Source of the DNA: Sipunculus nudus
Taxonomy: Eukaryota; Annelida; Sipuncula; Golfingiida; Sipunculidae
Direction: 5' to 3'
Length of the DNA stretch: 64,000 nt
Assembly (NCBI GenBank): GCA_026874595.1
Contig: CM049309.1
Location: forward strand, 4,066,076 to 4,130,075
The number at the start of each line of letters is the position of its first letter. Position 1 is the stretch's first letter. The notes beneath the pieces are model-generated. The model saw only the letters and a list, made by a program, of their open reading frames with translations. It did no database searches and was not told the DNA's origin. Positions 34,701-44,820 of this stretch are shown here, in pieces. The position numbers and the translations under genes were made by a program.

Positions 34701-35635
34701 ATTAGATTTTTACAGCATGTAAACGTAAATATTTATTTCATTTATATTATTTACATTAGGACACTAGGAATGCTATTGTGACACAGGTCTTGACTTGGCC
34801 TTATAACTTTATTGACATTGTAGGAGAAGTTCTAGCAAGAGAAATATCCACTATAAGTCATGTTTATTATCATGTTGTTTTTCCAGACGTGTTAACTGTG
34901 ATTCAACAATTCCAGGTCACCATTACCCAAGAGCAGCCCTACCACCGATGATATGGGGGTTAAATATTTATTAAAAATTACTTGCAATAATAGGGCAAAA
35001 TATAATATAATGAAAAATACCAACAGTATAATCTGAAAATGTATTAAAATAATATAAAGGAAATGAATGATTAATGTAATAATATTTCACAATTTGACAG
35101 GTATTACGGTGTGTGTTTATGTACATGTGTGTATGTTTATTCGTGTGTGTGCGCGCAATATATATATTAGATCAGTATAGAGGTAATCTACTTGCAGCCT
35201 ATAAAAATAAGAAATATTGTTTGTTTTACCTATATGTATAAAATGTAAAGCCATGTTCGTTTTGGACAGTTAATGAGAGGTACACGGTAAAGTTTCTCTC
35301 CCATATTATAAAAAGTTTTCAATATGCAGTGTAAAGAGGACATTTCGGAGGCACCTTTCACATAATAGTCTACTAGCTGTTCTCCCAGATGTCTTTGTAT
35401 ATCGAAGTGAAAGATGAATGGGTTGGGGTACCCGTGTATGGGGCTATATTATTTATAGTTCCATAAGAAAAGAAAGCTGTACTGCCTGTAAATTAAATTG
35501 TATGTACCATGTTGATAATCGGATTGTGAAACTGCGCATGTATGTTCCTAACTTGGCACATATCAATATTTGAATGATCGTGTTTGTGTTAGGGGAGAGC
35601 AGGGGGACTATACTGAGCACGGGCCTAGACTGATC
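34701..35635. other. no gene seen
   Basis: AT-rich sequence with short (GT)n runs near 35110-35150. Nothing supportable on either strand. Confidence 0.5.
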
Positions 35636-36083
35636 ACAAGAGGGTTCCAATGTCGCCTGGGACTCCTTTAGAGTAATCTCCTCTGGGCTTCCCCTGTCGG
35701 AGGATTCAGAGAACTACAAAGTTGGTAAATTGCCGGCAATTTGCGCAATTGCAAGGGGAAGGCCCCTATGTGTATGACCGCGGGGGGCTAACTCTAGCGG
35801 AGGGATCAAGGAACTACAAAGTTGCTAAATTGCCGGCCATTTGCGGAATTGCTTGATTTGGACCCCTCTGTGTTTGACTGGCGAGGTGCTCACTCTACCG
35901 GAGCATTCAGGGAACTACAAAGTTGCTAAATTGCCGGCAATTTGCGGAATTGCTGGATGGGAGCCCCTCAGTGTATAGGCCGTTGGGGGCTCACCCTGCC
36001 GGAGCATTCTGAAAAATACAAAGTTGCTAAATTGACGGCAATTTGCGGAATTGCAAGAGGAAGGCCCCTACGTGTATGACTGC

Positions 36084-36112
36084 GGGGGGGGGGGGGGGGG
36101 GGGGGGGGGGGG
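36084..36112. repeat. G29 homopolymer
   Basis: 29 consecutive G inside one minisatellite unit, at a position where a sister unit (near 35782) has six G. Confidence 0.9.
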
Positions 36113-36314
36113 CTCACTCTAGCGGAGGAATCATGGAACTACAAAGTTGCTAAATTGCCGGCAATTTGCGGAATTGCTTGATGGGAGCCCTCCATTTCGA
36201 TCTGGGCTGGGGCTCCCCCTATCGGATGATTAAAAGAACTTCAAATTTGCTAAATTGCTGGCAATATGCGGAATTGCTGGATGAGGGGTCCCTCAGTGTA
36301 TGACACCGGGGCAG

Positions 36315-36334
36315 CCCCCCCCCCCCCCCCCCCC
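36315..36334. repeat. C20 homopolymer
   Basis: 20 consecutive C in a neighbouring unit of the same minisatellite, about 200 bp from the G29 run. Confidence 0.9.
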
Positions 36335-36939
36335 GTTTCAATCTGGGCTAGGGCTCCCCCTATCGCAGGATTAAGATAACTTCAAGGTTGCTAAATTGCT
36401 GGCAATTTGCGGAATTGCTACATGAGGGGTCTCTCAGTGTTTGACGCCGGGGCTCACTCTATCGGAGCAATGAGAGAACTACAAAGTTGCTAAATTGGCG
36501 GCAATTGCGGAATTGTTAGAGGGGGGTTTCATTTGTTTGCAGCCTAAGCTCACTCTAGCGGATGAATAAGATCACTCAAAAATTGCCAGCAAATTGCGGA
36601 ATCGCTAGACGGGGGCACTTCATTTCACTGTCGCCTGGGACTCCCTCTATCGGGAGGTTTATGAGAACTTCGGCTGGGGCTCCCTCTAACGAAGGATTAT
36701 GAGATCTTCAAAGTTGAAAAATTGCCAGCAAATTGCGTGTATGAGAGACGGGAGGTCTTCCCTGCCGAATGGCAAAGTTGCTTCCAAAGTTGCTAAATTG
36801 CTAGCAATTTGCGTATTAGGATTCAAAATTGCTGGTTACCTAATTGATTGCTGGGAGTTTGCAAGAGTTGCTGACAATTTGCGAGACTGCTGGGAAAGTT
36901 GACGGCCACCTCGCAACTTTGCGACAGAGGCAAACTTCA

Positions 36940-37300
36940 AATGGAGGAAACCAACGGTTCCCCACCTATATGCAGGCCTGGTGGTCTGCTCAAACACAGG
37001 CATTGTGTTGACAAACCGAGAATGACAAATCTGTTACCCTTGGCTACGTATGCCATGAGAGAATTTATTTCTTGGTAGAATTTGTCCTTGATGTTTTCTG
37101 GATTTGTCATAACAGGGGTATATAAGCTAATCAGTGTGTTCTTCCCTAATGGCAGTTGAAGCGTCATGAGGCGATCTTTGATTTGGGTCGGCCAGACAGA
37201 CTGCGGAACAGTTACGTCTTGATTGCGACATCGACTTCTGATTCCCGTGTTTGTGCTAGATCTCATATATGGCTGGTTTACAAAAACTGACATTTCTGCA
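36940..37300 (-). mobile_element. LINE endonuclease-domain fragment
   Basis: The minus strand encodes a segment with KDRLMTLQLPLGKNTLISLY, TPVMTNPENIKDKFYQEINS and GNRFVILG, matching the stretch of an apurinic-type LINE endonuclease that normally runs into ILGDFNARVG. After VILG the frame is broken (the DFNA core is lost), although a degraded NA-V-ADHQA remnant follows in another frame. It could belong to the same LINE family as 12960-15270. It is an isolated 5'-region fragment. Confidence 0.7.
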
Positions 37301-37900
37301 TATATTAGTCTGAGGTGACAGTTTCACATGATATTTACTTTGGAACTTGACCTAATTTCCATGGTCATACACTCCAGGTTGATTCCCAATTATCGCTAAG
37401 TTGGGAGTGTTAAGGGGGATTCCAGGGATCGCTAAGACTGATTGCAAACATCTAGTGTTTCTTTATTTACGAACATGTAAACCACCATACTAAAAATATA
37501 TTGGGAAGATATGCCTCAGTAACTAACATTACTTTGTTTTACTAGGTATTTCTCTGTATAATCTTTTTGTTAAAGTAAATAATTTTTTTTATATATTTTG
37601 GCAGAATGTAATGAAAAATCAATATATGCAAGTAATGATATGCAACTATTATCAAGATTAAGGTTCAATACTTAAAAAATCCCATCTAATGAAAACATAA
37701 TTTAAACATATTTTGGTAAAAAAAAATGTCAATACCTTTCTATCAACAAAAACAACCATTACATAATTACCCCCACAAAAGGTGGGGATTTTAAAAACAA
37801 GGCCTACAGGCTGAGTGCGAACCTGTTCAAAGTTTGGGATTATGAATGGGGGTTTATTTTTAAAATTAAAATTGATCCCCTTATGTCCTGCATTTCTACC
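37301..37900. other. no gene seen
   Basis: AT-rich sequence; nothing recognisable. Confidence 0.5.
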
Positions 37901-38300
37901 TAAGTCATTATGATTTCAGCCAGATGGACGTTTCGAACCTGCACGTTTCGGACTAGAACATTTTAAAACTAGGATGTATCAGTCAGGATATCTCGGATAT
38001 GTTCTTTTTGACAGAGCTGAAGTTCCGCCCCGGAACATTGGGACAGATGAACAGACAATTTGGTAGCATGGTTTCAGAGAAGAACATTTTAAAATGTTTT
38101 TTTAGCCTTTTCCCTATAAAATCTTAGAAAATGGAGTTACCCAAGAAATAGCAAAATCAGATAGAATTTTGTAGATGACTTATTGTTTCCAAAGATATGG
38201 TGATGCTAGCTCCTGCGCATTTTGAAATAGCAATGACGCATGACGCACGACGGACGACGCTACAACATTGCATAAGCTCACATATTCGCTAAAAATGCAA
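37900..38300. mobile_element. dispersed repeat copy 1 (GACGCACGACG tail)
   Basis: Contains CCCTATAAAATCTTAGAAAATG, GATGACTTATTG, GGTGATGCTAGCTCC and a GACGCATGACGCACGACGGACG tail, then GCATAAGCTCACA. The same order is seen at 38820-39240. Non-coding, probably a non-autonomous element. Confidence 0.6.
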
Positions 38301-38371
38301 ACCAAGTTTTTCAAACAGTTGAAAGATAGGTCCACTAGTTCTAATCTTGGCATTCTGCATCTAGTCGATGT

Positions 38372-38413
38372 GTCTAGACGATGTGTCTAGACGTCTAGAC
38401 ACATCGTCTAGAC
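38372..38413. repeat. perfect 42-bp palindrome
   Basis: Two 21-bp arms meet between 38392 and 38393 with no spacer. Each arm starts and ends with GTCTAGAC, itself a palindrome, and has GATGTGTC-type sequence between. The left arm is preceded by an extra GATGTGTCTAGAC-like half copy. The sequence can form a fully paired cruciform. Confidence 0.95.
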
Positions 38414-38699
38414 GCAAGCCAGTGCCACGTCAGTTGCCATGGTGATGTCTGAACCTCACCTGGTTGAACTAAGTGACCTCTTGACTTGGCATATTGAAAC
38501 TTGGCATGTTGTCAAATCTGTTTTCAAACACTGAAAGCCTTTTTCAATTGGATACACTGCTTTTTTAAAGCTGCATTTACCCAATCTACTTTTATAAAAC
38601 TGGCAGAACCCGACCATAGAATTATTCTTGTAAAGTTTAAACCAATCAGCTTAACAGTTTCATCATAAAACAGTGTATAAGCTAGAAGAGTCTAAAATT

Positions 38700-39240
38700 A
38701 CCATTTTGCTTGTAAAACAGATCAATGTAGGTGGCGCCATCAATACCTCAATATCAGATATGACTTATGTGACAAATATTGGCATAAAATTTGGTGATGA
38801 TAGCTCCAGCCGTTTCTGAGATTTAAATTTTAGTGTGCTTTCTTGGACAGGAAACTAAGTTCAACCTCCTGTAACTCGGACAAAAATTACCGAACTTTAA
38901 CCATTCAAAAATATTGAGAGAAATTGTTCAAGGGATTATTTCTGTGAAATATTGGACTATTTGGCTGGACGGTTTCTGAGGAGAAGAATTTTAAAGCTTT
39001 TTAAAGTTTTTCCCCTATGAAATCTAAGAAAATGCAGTAAGAAAAAAAAAATAACATAATCCGATTTTTTTCTCGAGTTTTCCAGATGACTGATTATTTG
39101 CAAAAAAATGGTGATGCTGGCTCAAGCCGTTTTGAGATAGCTATGGTTAACGTACAGACGACGCACGACGCACTGACGCACACGTATGACGCCGCATATT
39201 CGCATAAGCTCACGGGTTCTTTAAAAATGGCTGAAAATAT
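38700..39240. mobile_element. dispersed repeat copy 2 (GTGGCGCC and GACGCACGACG tail)
   Basis: Begins with GTAGGTGGCGCCATCAATAC, related to the module of the 58.7-62.6 kb array. It then repeats the CCCTATGAAATCTAAGAAAATG, GATGACTGATTATTTGC, GGTGATGCTGGCTC and GACGACGCACGACGC order of copy 1, ending GCATAAGCTCACGGG. Confidence 0.6.
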
Positions 39241-41555
39241 TTCTGTTAGAATCTTTGGCTCCGACCAACCTTCATGTATATACCTCTTAAAAGTTGTGGT
39301 TCACTGGAATTGGCATAAACACAATTTTTGCTCTTGGGATAGGGGTATTTTATCGTTGTCAGATATTCACAAAATCTTGATACCTTTATGAAATGAATGA
39401 AAGGAAGATATACAGTCACACTTACACTCAAAGGTTCAATCTAATAACTTCGGTATAAATGATATGGACACTTTTAAGGAACGGACTAGGCTCTATTAAA
39501 ACATAAAAGTGCATGACTCCAGGCTACTTGTTCATAAAGTTGTAACCATTTACGTGTTTATTTTTTCAAAAGTTTAAATCTCACTCACAAAATAAAAACA
39601 CATGATGTACGTTAAATTGAACATCCTTGTCAATAACTGCTGTATATTATTGCTAAACTTTGGAATCTCTCTCACAAATTGACCATTAAACTTTCATATA
39701 AAAATTTTCAAAGATACTAACTATGCAGATGATTCAAACCAATCTGGCACAATCTCAAAAGACATCCAAGATAAACATTTGCAACAAATAACAAGATAAT
39801 CCATGCAATAATCATTGAGAAATGGTATGAATTTTTACTTGGAATAGACCATAATAAACGAAATTTCACATCTGATAGTCTCTTTTAATTAGCAATATTT
39901 TGCCTAACTTTGTTAAGACTTTAAATGATGACCAGAAAAAGGTAAGCCGGATGAGTTTTGTTTTCAAAGTCAGACATATAACTGCAGAGTTATAAATTTA
40001 AGTTGAATGTAAAATGTGAATATCTACATAAATCGAAAACTACTCACTACAAATAATAATAATTATAGGTGGCTCATGAACAAATGATAAATTTATCTAA
40101 GATGGCTAAGCATAGCAAATGTCAAAGCAATGTATGGATGAATTATTGAAAAATGAAATTCCTAATGAACTTCAAATGAAAAGATTATAATGAAACAATT
40201 TCGTTCAAATGTAGGATTGATATGTACATGATGTTTATTATTTTCAATTTATGACCTTTAACCAATGATAGTGCAGCAGGATTAAGAATCAGATGAGTCT
40301 GGCTGTCAAGGTATTTACAATCACATAGCCCATAGAATATAGACTCATTATTACTCAATTTAAGGTTTCCCACAGGATTCACAAAGACTTTTTTGGAGGC
40401 ATGATCTTCCTCAAGAATCATCTTGAATTTTAACCTAGTTTTTGATGTTACCATATTTCTTTGCCTAACTTTTTTCAGCTGAATGAAACAGATTATCATT
40501 ATTTCTAGATACAGATAGAGATCTTCCCACAAATACGACTGGTATGGGATTTTATGAGGGAAATGGTGTTCATTTATTTTATAGTTATAACTGAAAAGGT
40601 GTTCCCATCTGCAAAAGGATGGGCATCAATCCATACAGAAATGAAATGTTCCAAAGGGCCCCCTGAACCTTCGAGTCTTTATCTATAGCACTTAAAGGAA
40701 ACATTTACAAGAGGATTATATTTTGTGTATTTTTCTGTTTGATACATTTTGCTTTATTATTGTAAACACATTCACTGCAAGACTAGGCTATAGAACAAAA
40801 GTGTTGGTTAAAAAAAAACATGTCTTCATGATAAATCTTTACACGAAGGCAGTAATCGTAATATGTCAGGCAAATGTAGCTTTTATTGAGCCAATTACTT
40901 TTCTGACAGCATTTCCGACTGAACACAAGTTCAAAAATATTTAACAGCAGTGTGTTGAACATCTTTTTCAGACTCTGAAGTTATAGTCCAGCTTTTATTC
41001 AGCTGTATACAAGTATATGTTTTGATAATATCAATGTCACCTTTGACTTTATGGCTATATATGCGTCATTTCATGATTTGGATGATTTATTCATATTTTT
41101 AGGCAAAGCTAAGGACATACACAAATTATATCAAAGAACTTTGGTTTAAAAAAATAGTTAATAGGATCATGTAAGTGCATTTGACACAAGCTTTAACGAT
41201 TTTAAAGCTCCATTTATAGTAAATAAACTCAGCAGGTAAGAGTATTGGATTTCCCAAATTTGTAAAATAATAACCAACCCTAACTAGACATTATACTAAG
41301 CCCTGTGCATGCACAGCACACAAATTTTGAGTAAGCTTCTGATTATTCGCATGTTTATTTTATGTCACAAGCTGAAACATAACTATTATAAAACTATTTT
41401 AATGCCATGTAAAGCTGATAAGCCATATGAAGATGGTCAAATTTCACGAACAATTACTGAATTACTTCTGTCAATAGACTGCTGGGAGGCAGGTAATTCC
41501 ATTGATTATAGCGGTGATACGCGGTTTTAAATGTGGGATGTCAAGGCCTTGGCGG
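39241..41555. other. mostly unannotated AT-rich sequence
   Basis: Apart from one candidate exon near 40215-40490 I see nothing supportable. Simple AT-rich DNA with scattered A or T tracts. Confidence 0.45.
40247..40488 (-). CDS. candidate internal exon, function unknown
   Basis: On the minus strand a pyrimidine-rich tract ending TTTCATTCAG (about 40489) precedes an open stretch reading LKKVRQRNMV, then TRLKFKMILEEDHASKKVFV, NLKLSNNESIFYG and SQTHLILNPAALSLVKG. AAAG|GTCATAAA near 40247 could be a donor. The composition is more protein-like than its surroundings, with mixed charged and hydrophobic residues and no simple repeat. I do not recognise the family, and no partner exon was found. It may be chance. 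Confidence 0.25.
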
Positions 41556-41559
41556 GGGC

Positions 41560-42720
41560 ACCTTTCAACATACATCGGGTCAGCGAGGTCACAGGGCTAT
41601 CTGGCTTGAATATTCGTGATGAGGGAATCTCTATTCAAATTTATGAATGACGGCCCTGTGACATTAACCAATGACCTTGTGACCAAAAAAATCTGAGAAC
41701 TTATTATCCCTGAACCTGCAGCATTTAGATTATTGTAACATTCTTCTAAAAGATGCGGGTCCAGTGACCTTGACCTCTGACCAGGTAACCTCTAAATCAA
41801 CAGATTTCTTCCACTTTGGGCAAGTAAGCCATGTGTGAAAGATGGAATGTTTCGGATGAAAAGTTTGATTTACATTGCGTCCACAATCATTGTAACGATA
41901 TTGCTCCTGTGACCTTCACCTTTGACCCTGAAAATCAAAATGTTTTTTAACTTAAGTGGTGGGTCATTAATAAATCAAGTTTGAAGCCAATCTGTCTAGC
42001 CAAAGCAGAATTATCATCCATAAACTAGTTTGTGAATGGATGGGCCCTGTGACCTTGACCTTGACCCTATGACCCTAAATCGAAAAGAATCTTCCCCTAT
42101 TGGCAGGTGAGTAATATCTTGAAGATGGAAGGTTTGTGATGAAAAGTTTGGCTTTAAATGCATACTCATTTCTTTTAAAGAAATGGATCCTGTGACCTTT
42201 ACCTTTGACCTTTGGACCCTAAAATCGACAGGGTTCTTACTTTAGTGGTAAGCCATATATAAGTTAAGTATGAAACCAATATGTCAGACTAAACTGGAGT
42301 TATCATCTGGAAACTAATTTGTGAACAGACGGCCCCTGTGACCTTGACCTTTGACCTTGTAACCCCAAATTCATTTATGCTCTCCCTATACTGGCAAGTC
42401 AGCTAAATGTGCAAGAGTGAAAAGATTGGGATGAAAAGCTAGGCTTAAAATGCAGCCATAATCCTTTTAAATAAGTGAGTCTTGTGACCTTGACCTTTGA
42501 CTTCATGACCCTACAATCATACAGGTTCTTTCTTAATTGGTGGGTCATGTGTAAGTCATGTCTGAAATCCATATGTCATTCCAACCTGGAATTATCATCT
42601 GGAAAAAAAAATTGTGGATGGACGGATGGATAGACAGACAGACAGATGAACAAACAGGCAGACAGGGTGATTACTATAGTGCATCCACTTGTGATCAATA
42701 AACACACCAGGTGTTGAGAC
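41560..42720. repeat. degenerate ~145-bp repeat array with TGACCT half-sites
   Basis: About eight diverged units. Each has GTGACCTTGACCTTTGACC followed by an AAATC-ACAG-TTCTTCC/TTAGTGG part, a GTGGGTCAT-TATAAGTCA part and a CAAACTGGAGTTATCATC part. Units start near 41650, 41770, 41910, 42050, 42190, 42340 and 42485. The array ends in a GGATGGACGGATGGATAGAC tail (42616-42670). Non-coding. Confidence 0.85.
42339..42357. promoter_or_regulatory. nuclear-receptor-type element (DR0 + perfect DR1)
   Basis: TGACCTTGACCTTTGACCT: three AGGTCA half-sites on the minus strand. The outer pair forms AGGTCAAAGGTCA, the textbook DR1 site for RXR, HNF4 or PPAR partners. Near copies occur in most units of the surrounding repeat. 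Any binding is inference. Confidence 0.4.
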
Positions 42721-42799
42721 ACTAGATGGAATCGTAGCTGAGAAACTGATAAGATTGTTGTCATTTAATAGTAAAAAAAAATTGAAAAAATATTTGCAA

Positions 42800-43028
42800 A
42801 AATAAGAAAAATATGGGTGGCACCACCACTTTTCGGGAACTGACAAAACTAGTCATGGGCAATATTAAAGGCAAGATTTATGACAATCCATGCATTAATT
42901 ATCAAGATATTGGAGGTTTTGTATCAAATTTTTTATTATTCTTGGGGGGTACTTACGAGCCCCGTAGCTCGGAGGATATAGGTTGCAGTGACCTAATTTC
43001 AGGTTTCCAAGGATTTTCAGTTCAAACA
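42800..43028. mobile_element. GGTGGCACCACC / GGGGGGTACTT module
   Basis: Holds GGTGGCACCACCACTTTTCG, a GATATTGGAGGTTTTGTATC stretch, CTTGGGGGGTACTTACGAGC and a GGATATAGGTTGCAGTGACC stretch. The same module recurs at 44500-44690, 54700-54960 and throughout 58.7-62.6 kb. Confidence 0.75.
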
Positions 43029-44820
43029 ATTTCTGATCATTAAAAGAAATATGAAACTATGACTGCTTAACCAAGCCTTAGTGCATGGAGCATGTGTATT
43101 TTCTGGGACCTTGACAGTATGTCCTGTTTGCGAGAACTAGTACACCGACCGATCAATATGCGTGGAAATCCGCGTGTACAATTAGCATAAAAGCATGAAG
43201 TGTCAGGTAGAAATTTCATAACTTGCAGAGAAATTAATCAGCAAACTTCATGGAAACTGTTGTAAAATTGGGACCCATTGGTTTCGACGCTCAGCTGCAT
43301 TTGTCTATACGGTTATTTTTATGAGCTTTTTCAAAATGGGTCCTGTGACCAACCTGTCTACTCAAACTGGAGTTATCATCCATTAACTAATTTGTGAAAG
43401 GATGGGCCCTGTGACCTTGAATTTTGACCCCTAAAAGAACTTTCTCCTATAGGCAGGTGCGAGACATGTTGAAGGTGGAAGATTTGGGATAAAAAGCTTG
43501 GCTTAAAATGCATCCACAACCGTTCTAAATTAGTGGGTCCTGTGACCTTGACCTTTGATCTCATGTCACCGGAATCAACAGAGTTCTTACTTTAGTGGTG
43601 AGCATTTATAAGTCATGTTTGAAACCAATTTCACTCCAACTGGTGTTACCATCTAGAAACTAATATGTGGATATATGGCCACTGTGACCCAAAAATCGAC
43701 AAGTTTCTACCAATATTGGCAGGTGAGCAATATATGGAAGGTGGAAATTTTGGGATGAAAATATAGGCTTTAAATACATCCCAAATCTTTTTAAAGAAGG
43801 GGTCCTGTGACCTTGACGTTGGACTTAATGACCCCAAAATCAAAAGGAGTCTTACATTATTGGTGGGTCATTTATAGGTAAAGATTGAACCTCTATGTCA
43901 ATCCAAATTGGAGTTATCATCCGGAAACAAATATGTGGACAGATGGCCCATGTGACCTCGAGACCCCAAAATCAAGATCTATATGTGCAAGATGGAAGGT
44001 TTGGGAGGAAAGTTTGGATTAAAATGTATTCACATTCTTTCTTAATAAGTGGGTCCTGTGACCTTGACCTTTCACCTTATGACCCAAAAATCAATAGAGT
44101 ATTTCTGTTAGAGGTGGGCCATATATCCATATGTCAATCCAAACTGGAGTTATAATCAGGAAACAAATTTTACGGAAATACAAAAAGACAAGCAACCGTT
44201 GTGATAAATATAGGGCATCTGCTTATTCTAGTGGGGCCATTATAAACACACAAGGTTTCAGGACAGATGAAACCAAATTTGCGAATCTGACAGTATCAAT
44301 ATAATTTGTAGTCTCAAAATAAAGGGAAAATTAGAAAAGTACATATGGTACCAACAGTCTCCCGTAACTGAAGAAACCTATCATAATCAATACACACACT
44401 GGGTTTCAGGACACTGGGTGAAACCACAGCTGAGAAACTGACAAAACTGCGCTCATTTGGTCTCAAAAACAGAAAAACATTGTTAAAAGTTATAAAAATA
44501 CAACTGACAAAACTTGTCTTGGTCTATATTCAAGGCAAGATTCATGCGTTAATTATCGAGATCCTCGAGGTTTTGATCAAATTTTTAATTATTCTGGGGG
44601 GGGGGGGGGGGGTACTTACGAGCCCCATAGCTTGGAGGATATAGGTTGCAGTGACCTATTTTCAAATTTCCAAGGAGATTTTTTATGGACCTCCCTAGAT
44701 TTTTTTTAGTTATCGGCTTCTAGGATCAGCGGTTACGATTTGTGCCTTGCTAACGGACGATCGTACGGACAAAACGCCATACCTATACCTCAGTTGACTT
44801 ATAGTCAGCTGAGCTAAAAA
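43029..44820. mobile_element. 1.8-kb dispersed repeat, copy A
   Basis: Starts TTCTGATCATTAAAAG and contains CTTAGTGCATGGAGCATGTG, several TGACCTTGACC units (43412, 43540, 43807, 44058) and the GGTGGCACC/GGGGTACTT-type module near 44500-44690. It ends in a terminal hairpin and TCAGCTGAGCTAAAAA at 44787-44820. A second copy in the same orientation lies at 53469-55037. A G17 run is at 44596-44612. Non-coding. Confidence 0.8.

Larger units (their letters stand above)
35640..36910. repeat. degenerate ~105-bp minisatellite with a 16-bp palindrome
   Basis: About ten diverged units of roughly 95-120 bp. Each reads approximately ACTACAAAGTTGCTAAATTG, CCGGCAATTTGCGGAATTGC, then a GGGAGCCCCT / GGGGCTCACTCTAGCGGAG part. 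The core AAATTGCCGGCAATTT is a perfect 16-bp palindrome, intact at 35727-35742, 35928-35943 and 36152-36167 and one or two bases off in other units. The right third (after 36640) is strongly decayed. Confidence 0.9.
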
